From contig JBAYVF010000001.1 of NCBI GenBank assembly GCA_041674705.1, positions 124,001 through 188,000 on the forward strand: DNA of 64,000 nt, read 5' to 3'. The translations under genes and the position numbers were made by a program. The notes under the pieces were generated by a model. The model worked only from the letters and a program-made list of their open reading frames with translations. It made no database searches and was not told the DNA's origin. Origin of the DNA: Aquincolibacterium sp041674705 (GTDB lineage: Bacteria; Omnitrophota; Omnitrophia; Omnitrophales; Aquincolibacteriaceae). Below, piece after piece: positions 25,860-33,519 of this stretch (positions within the stretch are counted from its first letter, which is position 1; every line of letters begins with the position of its first letter).

Positions 25860-26208
25860 ATTTTCGGAAGATTTCCACGCCAACGTTTTTTGCATTCCGA
25901 ATGGCGTCCGGCTTTGAAATGCGCAGAAGAATATCCCTCAGTTTGAATTCCCGGAGCAATATCTTGGCAAGGCGTTCCGCCAGAGTTTCTATCAGATAGA
26001 AACGGCTTTTTTGGGTAAATTCCGTGGCGCGGTCGGCGATCTTTTTGTAATTCAAAGCGTCTCGCAGGTCATCCCGCCTTGCGGCCCTTTTGACAGGAGC
26101 CGAGAACTCGAGATCGATCAGGACCTTTTGTTTTTTCTTGCGTTCCTGCGGAAGCGTTCCGATGATACAGGACACCTCAAGACCTTGTATGAAGATTTTT
26201 CCATCCAT
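25858..26208 (-). CDS. folB: Dihydroneopterin aldolase
   Basis: A 116-residue FolB-type enzyme that converts 7,8-dihydroneopterin to hydroxymethyl-dihydropterin and glycolaldehyde in folate synthesis. Visible motifs: GLEVSCIIGTLPQERKKKQ (substrate/subunit contact), LNYKKI, the FYLIETLAERLA helix with its Glu, and the C-terminal ISKPDAI with the conserved Lys. Length is normal. Another folate gene, folP, is at 46654; folK is not in the window. Confidence 0.92.
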   Translation of the reverse strand: MDGKIFIQGLEVSCIIGTLPQERKKKQKVLIDLEFSAPVKRAARRDDLRDALNYKKIADRATEFTQKSRFYLIETLAERLAKILLREFKLRDILLRISKPDAIRNAKNVGVEIFRK

Positions 26209-26235
26209 GCCTGCTAGTCTATCACTTGAAATTAG

Positions 26236-26317
26236 AGTTTCAAAGTGTCAGAGTGTCAAAGTTTCAAAGTGTTACAGTGCTGGCTTTGAACCTCGACACT
26301 CTGATACACTGACGCTC
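26236..26317. repeat. Tandem-word hairpin W4
   Basis: The left arm (26236-26280) is five copies of an 8-nt word (GTTTCAAA, GTGTCAGA, GTGTCAAA, GTTTCAAA, GTGTTACA). The right arm (26294-26317) carries the complement (ACACTCTGATACACTGAC). It fills the gap between divergent folB and the RNA methyltransferase, ending 23 nt before its ATG; no Shine-Dalgarno is seen there. Confidence 0.75.
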
Positions 26318-26340
26318 CAATTCAGTTTAAATTCAATCCT

Positions 26341-27381
26341 ATGGAAACTATTGTGGAAACAAAACCATTGTGTTCGCTCTTCGGCTCCTGCGGAGGATGC
26401 CAGTATCAAGACATGCCTTACGAGGAGGAGCTTTCCCGCAAAGAGGGGATCCTCAAAGAACTTCTTATAAAGGAGCTCAGCCTTTCCGGCGATGTTTTTG
26501 AGCCGATCGCTTCTTCGCCGGAGATTTATCACTACAGAAACCGGCTGGATCTCACCTTGCGCAAAAGGAATAACGGAGAGCGGCAAATGGGTTTTATGTT
26601 ACCCGGGACGCAGAGGCTTCAGGAAGTCACGGTTTGCGCCATAGCCCGTAAAGAGATCAATGATTTCCTGCCCACATTAAAAGAAGAAGCGATTCGCAAA
26701 TTTCCGGAGGATTATAAGGTCGCGAATCTGGTGGTCCGCGTGGGAGATGAAGGCAAGGTGTTTTGGGGCGGCATTGGCCGCCGGTCGCTTCGGATGAAAG
26801 CGGAAGATTATTTTTGGACAACCGTGCATGGACGGAAGATCTTTTACGCTCTCGACACATTTTTTCAGGCGAATCTTTCGATCCTCGAAAAGGTTGTTTC
26901 ACGCATCGAAAGTCTTATTAAGTGGCAGAAGGACACAGTTTTTCTGGATCTTTATTCGGGCGTCGGCCTTTTCGGGATCGCCCTGGCGGATCGCGCTAAG
27001 GAAGTGGTCATGATCGAAGAATGCCGCGATTCTGTGACCCTCGCTGAGTTCAATGTCGCTTATCACCGGCTGACACACGTCAAAATGCTTGTAGGAAAAG
27101 TTGAGACACACCTCTCGGAGGTCTTGACGGAGCATGCTGGGAAGCCTTGCGTCGCTTTGATCGACCCCCCGCGCGGTGGCCTTGCAAGTTCTGCGATCGA
27201 AACCTTAGGTGCGGCGAAAAGCCTCGAGTCCTTGTTTTATCTGTCCTGTTCGCCCGAATCGCTTGCGCGGGATCTGAAACATTTGGCGAAGGTCGGCTGG
27301 AAGGTCCGGAAGATCATGCCGTTCGATTTTTTCCCGCGGACGCGACATTTGGAGACATTGGCATGGCTCGCACGTTCCTAG
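26341..27381 (+). CDS. Uracil-5 RNA methyltransferase (RlmCD/RumA family)
   Basis: A 346-residue SAM-dependent m5U methyltransferase of 23S rRNA or tRNA. It has an N-terminal Fe-S cysteine set (C11, C17, C20, C99), the SAM site LDLYSGVGLFG (202-212), the DPPR motif (275-278) and the nucleophile C303 in YLSCSPESL. The TRAM domain that often precedes these is missing, so the protein is shorter than RlmD (about 430). The exact target base cannot be told. The stop codon TAG shares two bases with hairpin array D, and the trmB start overlaps the gene end by 19 nt. Confidence 0.9.
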   Translation: METIVETKPLCSLFGSCGGCQYQDMPYEEELSRKEGILKELLIKELSLSGDVFEPIASSPEIYHYRNRLDLTLRKRNNGERQMGFMLPGTQRLQEVTVCAIARKEINDFLPTLKEEAIRKFPEDYKVANLVVRVGDEGKVFWGGIGRRSLRMKAEDYFWTTVHGRKIFYALDTFFQANLSILEKVVSRIESLIKWQKDTVFLDLYSGVGLFGIALADRAKEVVMIEECRDSVTLAEFNVAYHRLTHVKMLVGKVETHLSEVLTEHAGKPCVALIDPPRGGLASSAIETLGAAKSLESLFYLSCSPESLARDLKHLAKVGWKVRKIMPFDFFPRTRHLETLAWLARS

Positions 27382-28037
27382 TCCCAAACCCTATCAATTT
27401 CAGAGAATCTGAAATTGGGGCAACCCTTGTCAACCCTATAGAAAAAAAACCGAAGACAAGGGTAGCCGAGAAGCACGAACCTCTCGTGTTCAAGGATCTC
27501 TTCGGGAATTCCAATCCCGTCGAAATGGAGATCGGATGCGGGAAGGGAAAATTTCTCGTGGCTCGCTCGATTGAAAACCCGGGAACCAATTTTCTGGGGG
27601 TCGATCGCGTCAGTAAGTTCATGAATATCGGGAAGACGCGCGTCCAAAAACGGGCGCTTCCGAACATCCGGTTTCTGCGAGCTGAGGCGCGGGCTTTTTT
27701 AACCGAGGCGATCGCGCCCGGAAGCGTGAGTATCTTTCATATCTATTTCCCGGATCCCTGGCCGAAACGCCGGCATCAGGCCCGCCGTGTTTTCACAGAG
27801 GAACTTCTCAGACTGCTTCATTCGCGGCTTGTGGCGGGAGGGCTGATCGAGATCGCGACCGACGATAAGGACTATTTTACCGCCATGAAGAAAACCATAG
27901 CGGTGACCCAGGAACTCTGGGAGAATGTGCGCGAAACGGTGAATGAGCGGATCCTGGACGGGTTGAATAAGACCAGTTACGAACTCAAATGGGCGGCTGA
28001 AGGCCGGCCTCTTTACTATACGGAGCTTAAGAAGTAA
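27363..28037 (+). CDS. trmB: tRNA (guanine-N7-)-methyltransferase with a repeat-encoded N-terminus
   Basis: A TrmB protein that makes m7G46 in tRNA. It has the SAM motif VEMEIGCGKGKF, NFLGVDR, and the diagnostic FPDPWPKRRHQARR, then IATDDKDYF. The conserved part begins about 42 codons after the start. Codons 7-34 are a complete two-unit hairpin array (27380-27463) read in frame without stops, giving an insert not expected in the family. ATG at 27363 has GGAG ten nt upstream and is inside the previous gene. A GTG at 27486, after the array, is an alternative start that would avoid the insert but has only a weak ribosome-binding site. Confidence 0.88.
   Translation: MARTFLVPNPINFRESEIGATLVNPIEKKPKTRVAEKHEPLVFKDLFGNSNPVEMEIGCGKGKFLVARSIENPGTNFLGVDRVSKFMNIGKTRVQKRALPNIRFLRAEARAFLTEAIAPGSVSIFHIYFPDPWPKRRHQARRVFTEELLRLLHSRLVAGGLIEIATDDKDYFTAMKKTIAVTQELWENVRETVNERILDGLNKTSYELKWAAEGRPLYYTELKK
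27380..27463 (-). repeat. 42-nt hairpin array D (two units, minus strand, inside trmB)
   Basis: On the minus strand: unit 1 (27463 to 27422, 42 nt) with stem ACCCTTGTC/GACAAGGGT, then the conserved unit (27421 to 27380, 42 nt) with inner ATTTCAGA/TCTGAAAT, ending TTGGGACT. It runs opposite to trmB, in whose 5' codons it lies. It is 84 nt long, a multiple of three. Confidence 0.87.
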
Positions 28038-28771
28038 TGAGAATTGCACATGCCCTGGCCAGCGCGGGGCTTGGATCCCGAAGAAAATGCGAGGTTTTTG
28101 TCACCAACGGCGCCATTTCCGTGAACGGCGAGGTTGTGCTCGATCTTGGCCGGCAGGTGGATTTCCAGAAAGATACGATCATGTACCGGCAGAAGGTCCT
28201 CCAGCTGGCGCCTCATGTCTATTTTCTTGTGAACAAACCCGAAGGTTATGTGGTGACGGCCGAAGACCGGCATGCCAAAAAAACGGTTTTCGATCTTCTG
28301 CCGCGTCATCTTGTAAATGCCACGCGCCAATCTTCGACGAACCGTGTTCGCGTGTTCCCGGTCGGTCGGCTCGATAAAGATTCCTCGGGCCTTCTTCTTA
28401 TGACTAATGACGGTGAACTCGCGAACCGTTTGATCCATCCGCGCTTTCACGTGGAAAAATGGTATCAGGTAAAACTCAATCGCGCCTGGGACGAGCGAGA
28501 CCGTAACAGGGTCTTGGAGGGTTTTCATTCTTACGATGGTTTTCTCAAACTGGAAGAGATCCGGCCGATCTCGCCAAGGATCTTGATGGTGGAACTCCGC
28601 GAAGGAAAGAAGCGACAGATCCGGCGGGTACTCCAACGCTTCGAATATGATGTAGTGATGCTCAACCGTTTTTCCTTCGGGCCCCTCAAGCTTGGTCATC
28701 TTGCGCCGGGCCAGGGCCGCTTTTTAACTTCCTACGAGGCTCGCGAACTCCGCAAGGCGGTCGACTTATAG
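28037..28771 (+). CDS. 16S/23S rRNA pseudouridine synthase (RsuA/RluB family)
   Basis: A 244-residue enzyme with an N-terminal S4 RNA-binding domain (about 1-45) and the RsuA-family catalytic domain. The catalytic Asp113 lies in GRLDKDSSGLLLMTNDG; KPEGYVVT and GKKRQIRRVL are also present. It converts a uridine in rRNA to pseudouridine; the exact site cannot be assigned. The start codon shares one base with the trmB stop (TAATG), so the two are coupled. Three RNA-modification genes thus lie in a row. Confidence 0.9.
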   Translation: MRIAHALASAGLGSRRKCEVFVTNGAISVNGEVVLDLGRQVDFQKDTIMYRQKVLQLAPHVYFLVNKPEGYVVTAEDRHAKKTVFDLLPRHLVNATRQSSTNRVRVFPVGRLDKDSSGLLLMTNDGELANRLIHPRFHVEKWYQVKLNRAWDERDRNRVLEGFHSYDGFLKLEEIRPISPRILMVELREGKKRQIRRVLQRFEYDVVMLNRFSFGPLKLGHLAPGQGRFLTSYEARELRKAVDL

Positions 28772-28827
28772 TGCCACGCACCACGATCCACGGGCCACGT
28801 GGGACGTGGATCTTGGCCCGTGGCCCT
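28771..28827. repeat. Tandem-word hairpin W5
   Basis: Four copies of a 7-nt word (CCACGCA, CCACGAT, CCACGGG, CCACGTG) then the complement (GGACGTGGATC and GGCCCGTGGCCC). It starts at the last base of the pseudouridine synthase stop and fills the gap to a convergent gene. Confidence 0.72.
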
Positions 28828-28833
28828 AGCAGT

Positions 28834-29079
28834 TCACTCCTCGATCGTTTTTTTCTGCGGGTGATAAAAGAGGCGCTTCTTCGAGCGCGCATCTTCCATA
28901 ATGACCACCAGGTGATCGTCCACTGAAAAAGCCGGATGCATTTGGATGGCTTCAGCCTTAACGCCCTTGCCCTTCAAAAAATCCAGAAGGAATTCCTGTT
29001 CCGGTTCTTTCAGGGTGCATTTGATCTCCAGGAAATCCCGCACCAGGTATTCCCATGTTTGTTTTGTGATAACGCTCAT
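28834..29079 (-). CDS. Small protein of unknown function
   Basis: An 81-residue soluble protein I do not recognise: an N-terminal TWEYLVRDFLEIKCTLKEPE, a FLKGKGVKA segment and a beta-rich C-terminus with RLFYHPQ. It has no signal peptide and one cysteine. A very strong ribosome-binding site (AAAGGAGGT) seven nt before the ATG supports that it is real. It is divergent from the Rrf2 regulator, and the 243-nt gap between them holds the regulator's promoter; control by that regulator is possible but unproven. Confidence 0.65.
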   Translation of the reverse strand: MSVITKQTWEYLVRDFLEIKCTLKEPEQEFLLDFLKGKGVKAEAIQMHPAFSVDDHLVVIMEDARSKKRLFYHPQKKTIEE

Positions 29080-29263
29080 CGCGATACCTCCTTTGATCCT
29101 TTTCTCGTTTTTAACCTTAGCGTCTGTTCACAAGCTTTGAAAGGGAGGCGGGGCGGAACTTCGGGAAGGGGTCTATTATTGATAGATTGTAGAGGTATTA
29201 CGGGGTATCTCTCTAGAGACGCTGCCTGTTTAGGGTTCCGTGAAAAAAATCTTTAAAATATAT

Positions 29264-29292
29264 TTGACAGAAACGGAGCGGTGGGTTATATT
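29264..29292 (+). promoter_or_regulatory. Sigma-70 promoter of the Rrf2 regulator
   Basis: A perfect TTGACA (29264-29269), a 17-nt spacer and TATATT (29287-29292) lie 30 nt before the ATG at 29323. Downstream, ATCTATGGGG (29303-29312) and GACTATGATA form a spaced direct repeat of CTATG that overlaps the start region and could be an autoregulatory operator. Confidence 0.8.
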
Positions 29293-29322
29293 GCGTCTAT
29301 TAATCTATGGGGTTACTAGACT

Positions 29323-29775
29323 ATGATATCTAACAAGACGAAATATGCTCTCAAAGCCGTTCTCATGCTGACGGGGAAATATGCCTCGAAGGAGCCTGTT
29401 TTGATCGCCGAAATTGCGGCAAAAGAGGCGATCCCGAAGAAATTCCTTGAGTCGATCCTTCTGGAGCTTAAGAATAAAGGCCTTTTACAGAGCAAGAAGG
29501 GAAAGGGTGGCGGATATCTTTTAGCCCGCTCGCCGAACCAGATCAGTTTCGGGGAAGTCATCGGGATCTTTGAGAACCCTTTTGGTGCGCTGCCTTGCCT
29601 GGATCCGAAGGCGAATCGCCGGTGTGATGAGTGCAAGAAAGGTAGTGTTTGCGGGGTTCATATGGTGATGCGGGAAGTTTATCAGACGACTTCGAGCATT
29701 CTTAACATTACAACTTTTCAAGAAATCCATGATCGAATGCGAAACACGAATCAGGAAAGCATGTACTTTATTTGA
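29323..29775 (+). CDS. Rrf2 family transcriptional regulator, probably of sulfur genes
   Basis: A 150-residue Rrf2 protein: winged helix with ALKAVLMLTGKYA, IAEIAAKEAIPKKFLESIL (recognition helix) and the wing KKGKGGGYLLAR. Cysteines C92, C101, C104 and C110 are in the place where IscR-like members bind a cluster; four are present instead of three, so a cluster or metal is possible. The genes that follow are for cysteine and methionine, which suggests a role like CymR, the cysteine-metabolism regulator of Firmicutes, by context only. It has its own strong promoter. Confidence 0.88.
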   Translation: MISNKTKYALKAVLMLTGKYASKEPVLIAEIAAKEAIPKKFLESILLELKNKGLLQSKKGKGGGYLLARSPNQISFGEVIGIFENPFGALPCLDPKANRRCDECKKGSVCGVHMVMREVYQTTSSILNITTFQEIHDRMRNTNQESMYFI

Positions 29776-29784
29776 AAACAACGC

Positions 29785-29852
29785 TGTCATTCCCGCATGT
29801 ATCTAGCGGGAATCCAGTTCTGGATCCCCGATTGAAACGTTCGGGGATGACA
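29785..29852. repeat. Intergenic palindromic repeat of the TGTCATTCCCG type
   Basis: The 68-nt element starts TGTCATTCCCGC and ends CGGGGATGACA, with an inner AGCGGGAATCCAG and TGGATCCCCG. From memory this is a widespread REP/MITE-like family in bacteria. It ends 26 nt before the metY start. Confidence 0.75.
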
Positions 29853-29878
29853 TGAAAAGAAAACCAAAGGAGATTCCA

Positions 29879-31177
29879 ATGAGTAAGATCGATAAGAAGT
29901 TGAAAATTGAAACGCTGGCGCTTCACGGAGGGCAGGAAGCGGATCCGACGACCGGTTCCCGGGCCGTTCCTATCTATCAAACCACCTCCTATCAGTTCAA
30001 GAACACCGAGCATGCGGCGAATCTCTTCGGGCTGAAGGAATTCGGGAATATCTACACGCGGCTCATGAACCCCACGACCGATGTGTTTGAAAAACGCATC
30101 GCGCTTTTGGAGGGCGGGGTCGGGGCGCTTGCGGTCTCAAGCGGTCAGTCGGCGATCACGATCGCGCTTCTGAATATCGCGCAGGCGGGGGATGAGATCG
30201 TTTCCGCGGATAATCTTTACGGCGGGACCTACAATCTTTTCCATTACACGTTCCCGCGGTTGGGGATCAAGGTCCACTTCGTGAAATCGAATGACCTGGA
30301 GGCGATCCAAAAAGCCATCACGCCGAAAACCAAAGCGGTTTATGCGGAATCGATCGGAAATCCGAAGCTCGATGTCGCGGATCTCGACGGGATCTCCAAG
30401 GTCGCGCATAAGAACGGTATTCCGTTCGTGCTGGATAATACGGTCTCGCCTTATCTCTTGCGCCCCTTTGATCACGGCGTGGATATCATCGTATATTCCG
30501 CGACGAAATTCATTGGCGGGCACGGGACTTCGCTGGGCGGGCTCATCGTGGATTCCGGGAAATTCGACTGGACGAACGGAAAGTTCCCCTTGATCGCGGC
30601 GCCGGATCCGAGCTATCACGGCATCAATTTCGTCGAGGCTCTGAAACCGATGGGCAATATCGCCTACATCATCAAGGCGCGCGTGACGCTCTTGCGGGAT
30701 CTTGGGAGCGCGCTTTCGCCTTTCAACTCGTTCCTGTTCCTGCAGGGTCTCGAAACATTGCATCTCAGGTTGCCGCGTCATGCCGAGAATGCGCTGGCGG
30801 TGGCGAAGCATCTCGAGAAGCATCCGAAGGTGGCGTGGGTGAATTATCCCGGCCTTCCCGCAAGCCCTGAAAAAGATCGTGTGAAGAAATATCTACCCAA
30901 AGGCGCGGGCGCGATCCTGGGATTCGGGATCAAGGGAGGCCTTGAAGCCGGCAAGAAATTCATTGATTCGCTCGAGCTCATTTCGCATCTTGCGAATGTG
31001 GGGGATGCGAAGACGCTTGCGATCCATCCGGCGACGACCACGCATCAGCAACTTTCCGCGGCGGAGCAACAGGCCACGGGTGTTACGCAGGATTTCATTC
31101 GCCTTTCGATCGGGCTGGAGCATATCGATGATATTCTCGCCGATATCGATCAGGCACTCGGAAAGGCGGCGAAGTAG
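29879..31177 (+). CDS. metY: O-acetylhomoserine (O-acetylserine) sulfhydrylase
   Basis: A 432-residue PLP enzyme of the Cys/Met metabolism family, which joins O-acetylhomoserine and sulfide to make homocysteine. It has LHGGQEADPTTGSRAVPIYQT at the start, SSGQSA, and the PLP lysine K210 in YSATKFIGGHGT. Its length and GHGTSLGG region fit MetY rather than MetB/MetC. The ATG at 29879 is chosen because AAAGGAG precedes it; an in-frame ATG 27 nt earlier lies close to the palindromic repeat. It works with MetX (33520), which makes its substrate. Confidence 0.94.
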   Translation: MSKIDKKLKIETLALHGGQEADPTTGSRAVPIYQTTSYQFKNTEHAANLFGLKEFGNIYTRLMNPTTDVFEKRIALLEGGVGALAVSSGQSAITIALLNIAQAGDEIVSADNLYGGTYNLFHYTFPRLGIKVHFVKSNDLEAIQKAITPKTKAVYAESIGNPKLDVADLDGISKVAHKNGIPFVLDNTVSPYLLRPFDHGVDIIVYSATKFIGGHGTSLGGLIVDSGKFDWTNGKFPLIAAPDPSYHGINFVEALKPMGNIAYIIKARVTLLRDLGSALSPFNSFLFLQGLETLHLRLPRHAENALAVAKHLEKHPKVAWVNYPGLPASPEKDRVKKYLPKGAGAILGFGIKGGLEAGKKFIDSLELISHLANVGDAKTLAIHPATTTHQQLSAAEQQATGVTQDFIRLSIGLEHIDDILADIDQALGKAAK

Positions 31178-31201
31178 CCCCTTTCTACGGGTGAAAACAT
31201 T

Positions 31202-31405
31202 ATGGCGGATGCGGAGATTGCTCCCAAAAGGAGAGGGAATCTGAGTAACGACGTAATCCTTAAAGAGATCGCCGGAGGACTTGCGGCTTTAAAATACGGC
31301 GAGATCCTTATCAAGGTGCACGATTCGCGGATCATTCAGGTTGAGAAGACCGAGAAGGTTCGTTACGACCCTTATTACGGGATGGTACAAGGAGGTGGCA
31401 TTTAA
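31202..31405 (+). CDS. YezD-like (DUF2292) small protein
   Basis: A 67-residue protein with the DUF2292 pattern: LKEIAGGLAALKYGEILIKVHDSRIIQVEKTEKVRY. Such proteins are often encoded beside cysteine, methionine and sulfate-assimilation genes, and here the protein lies between metY and a porin-like gene. Function is not known. It starts 24 nt after metY and is probably in the same transcript. Confidence 0.85.
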   Translation: MADAEIAPKRRGNLSNDVILKEIAGGLAALKYGEILIKVHDSRIIQVEKTEKVRYDPYYGMVQGGGI

Positions 31406-31424
31406 CAGGGACCACGGGAATTTG

Positions 31425-31444
31425 AAATCTCAAATTTGAGATTT
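31425..31444. repeat. Perfect 20-nt palindrome
   Basis: AAATCTCAAATTTGAGATTT reads the same on both strands. It is followed by short GC-rich words (CCGGACGA, CCGGATGA, CGGGAT) at 31453-31474, so it may be a small or decayed relative of the tandem-word hairpins. Confidence 0.6.
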
Positions 31445-31543
31445 AAGGTCTGCCGGACGACCGGATGACGGGATAAAACATTTTCGCCTTTCTGACCAGA
31501 TTGCTGGAGGATGGGGCAATCAGAATCAGACAAGGAGAAGAAA

Positions 31544-32431
31544 ATGAAGAAGCTTATTATTGCGGGGCTTATTGCTTCGTTCGTCAACGGGTTGTTCGCC
31601 GGCACCTCTTATGCCGGAGTGCCGCTCAATAATCTGGAAGGGGTTGGAGGGATTGCTTTTAATCCATTGGCGTATCTGGCCAATGCGGGAAGTAAATGGA
31701 AAAAAGAAACACCGGACTCAGAAAAAGCAGGGAAAGAAAAGAAGGGTTTTGACGGTTTCGGGTTGCTGGAACATGTCAGTAAGCCCCAAGCCGGCGCCTG
31801 GTATGTAAGGTTGCCCCAGTCGCATGTGGATTGGACAGCGCTTGGCACGGCTTTTTCGCTTTTCGACCGGGCGGAAGTTTCGTACGGATGGGAAGCGGTG
31901 GCGCAGCACGGCGCACGGACGATCTACAAGAACAATTTCGGCGCGAAGTTCTTGCTGGTCCCGGAGAACGCGGGAGATCATAAATTCATTCCAGCGATCT
32001 CGATCGGCGGTATTTTAAAAAATACCGACATTGTACCGTCGAACAAAACGAAGCATACGGGCGGTGACGCGTACCTGGTCGCGACGAAATTGATCAAAGA
32101 AACGCCGCTGCCGGTGCTTTTATCCGGTGGGTTGCTCGCGACGAACAGTCGCACGACCGGTGTTTTTGGGTACGATCCCAATTACCGGTTCACGTGGTTC
32201 GCTAACGCGGATCTGATCGTCATGAAGAATTTGGCGGTGGGTTATGAGTACAAGCAAGGCGCCAAATTTCACGGCTGGCATGATGCGGATTATCAGGACG
32301 TTCATGCAGCCTGGTTCATTAATGATAAATGGACGCTCGTCGGCGCCTGGGTTTACGCCGGGAAGGCGAAGAGCACTCAGGAAGTCGGGTTGGGCGACGG
32401 GTTTACGGCCAGTCTGCACTATGCATTCTGA
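31544..32431 (+). CDS. DUF3034 family outer-membrane protein
   Basis: A 295-residue predicted barrel with a signal peptide ending at TSYAG (about residue 24). It continues with the DUF3034 opening VPLNNLEGVGGIAFNPLAYLA and ends in a C-terminal Phe. Strands alternate throughout (GAWYVRLPQSHVDW, GYEYKQGAKF). It lies inside the sulfur amino-acid cluster between the YezD-like gene and cysK, so a role in uptake of a sulfur compound is a reasonable guess but unproven. AAGGAGAAG lies before the ATG. Confidence 0.82.
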   Translation: MKKLIIAGLIASFVNGLFAGTSYAGVPLNNLEGVGGIAFNPLAYLANAGSKWKKETPDSEKAGKEKKGFDGFGLLEHVSKPQAGAWYVRLPQSHVDWTALGTAFSLFDRAEVSYGWEAVAQHGARTIYKNNFGAKFLLVPENAGDHKFIPAISIGGILKNTDIVPSNKTKHTGGDAYLVATKLIKETPLPVLLSGGLLATNSRTTGVFGYDPNYRFTWFANADLIVMKNLAVGYEYKQGAKFHGWHDADYQDVHAAWFINDKWTLVGAWVYAGKAKSTQEVGLGDGFTASLHYAF

Positions 32432-32448
32432 TCTTAAAGGAGGGCTTG

Positions 32449-32570
32449 CCCCGTTAGAGATTGTCGCATCAGTATTTTATCGAAACGATTCGCAACAGAA
32501 GTGAGGAGATCATGGACACCATATTAAAAACAGACGGAAGCGCTGAAGGCGCTTCCTATCTCTAACGGGG
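32449..32570 (+). repeat. GTTAGAG inverted-repeat element M1, upstream of cysK
   Basis: CCCCGTTAGAGAT (32449-32461) pairs perfectly with ATCTCTAACGGGG (32558-32570). Inside is a second hairpin, GAAGCGC/GCGCTTC (about 32537-32555), and a 17-codon ORF. The right arm runs into the cysK ribosome-binding site (GGGGTGA), so folding would hide it. Copies M2 and M3 lie at 47520 and 56074. Confidence 0.85.
32512..32565 (+). CDS. Possible 17-residue leader peptide upstream of cysK
   Basis: ATG at 32512 has an excellent ribosome-binding site (GAGGAG, three nt spacing) and encodes MDTILKTDGSAEGASYL, stopping at TAA inside the right arm of element M1, 11 nt before the cysK start. Translation would open the stem that holds the cysK ribosome-binding site. 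It has no cysteine. A similar 26-codon ORF with a TAA at the same place is in M2 at 47537-47617, but in M3 the frame has only ATG-TGA. Coding is unproven. Confidence 0.35.
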   Translation: MDTILKTDGSAEGASYL

Positions 32571-32576
32571 TGAACT

Positions 32577-33500
32577 ATGAATATTTATTCAGACATTACA
32601 AAGACGGTGGGGGAAACGCCGCTTGTGCGTTTGAACCATCTGGTGAAGGGGCTCGAGGCCACGGTTTTAGTGAAACTCGAGTCCAAGAATCCTCTCGGAA
32701 GCGTCAAGGACAGGATCGGCGTTGCCATGATCGAAACGGCCGAGAAAAAAGGTCTGCTTAAAAAAGGCGCGATCGTGGTGGAGCCGACGAGTGGAAATAC
32801 CGGGATCGCCCTCGCGTTTGTTTGCGCGGCGAAAGGATACCGGCTGATCCTGACCATGCCGGATACCATGAGTGTGGAACGTCGCCAGCTTCTGAAGATC
32901 CTTGGCGCGGAACTTGTGCTGACCGAAGGGGCGAAGGGAATGCGGGGCGCGGTGGAAAAAGCCGAAGAGATCGTCAAGGCGACACCCGGCGCTTATATGC
33001 CGCAGCAATTCAACAATCCCGCGAATCCCGAGATCCACCGGGCGACCACGGCCGAAGAGATCTGGAAAGATACGAACGGAACGGTCGATGTCTTTGTGGC
33101 AGGGGTCGGGACTGGAGGGACGCTGACCGGCGTCGGAGAAGTGCTGAAAGAAAGGAAACCTTCTGTTAGAATCGTAGCGGTCGAGCCCAAGGATTCGCCG
33201 GTGCTTTCGGGCGGTAAGCCGGGGCTTCACAAGATCCAGGGGATCGGTGCGGGATTTGTGCCGGGAGTTCTGGATACCAAGGTTTACGACGAGATCCTGC
33301 AGGTCCGGCATGAGGACGCGGGCGAGACCGCCCGGCAGCTTGCCAAGCAGGAGGGGATCCTCGCCGGGATCTCGGCCGGCGCGAATGTTTGGGCTGCGCT
33401 CGAGATCGCAAAGCGAAAAGAATCTAAAGGGAAAACCATTGTGACCGTCATTTGTGATACAGGGGAAAGGTATCTTTCCACATGGCTTTTTCAGGAATAA
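32577..33500 (+). CDS. cysK: Cysteine synthase A (O-acetylserine sulfhydrylase)
   Basis: A 307-residue PLP enzyme that makes cysteine from O-acetylserine and sulfide. It has the PLP lysine K44 in NPLGSVKDRIG, the substrate loop TSGNTG (71-76), the PQQFNNPANPEIH segment and the GVGTGGTLTGVGE phosphate-binding loop. The start is six nt after the right arm of element M1, and the GGGGTGA of that arm is the only ribosome-binding site. No serine acetyltransferase is in the window. Confidence 0.94.
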   Translation: MNIYSDITKTVGETPLVRLNHLVKGLEATVLVKLESKNPLGSVKDRIGVAMIETAEKKGLLKKGAIVVEPTSGNTGIALAFVCAAKGYRLILTMPDTMSVERRQLLKILGAELVLTEGAKGMRGAVEKAEEIVKATPGAYMPQQFNNPANPEIHRATTAEEIWKDTNGTVDVFVAGVGTGGTLTGVGEVLKERKPSVRIVAVEPKDSPVLSGGKPGLHKIQGIGAGFVPGVLDTKVYDEILQVRHEDAGETARQLAKQEGILAGISAGANVWAALEIAKRKESKGKTIVTVICDTGERYLSTWLFQE

Positions 33501-33519
33501 AACGCGGAGCACTGGAAGT

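Noticed and set aside
29160..29220. Second promoter or operator between the small gene and the Rrf2 regulator
   Set aside because: A CTATTATTGATAG near-palindrome is present, but nothing supports a function and the promoter at 29264 is enough.
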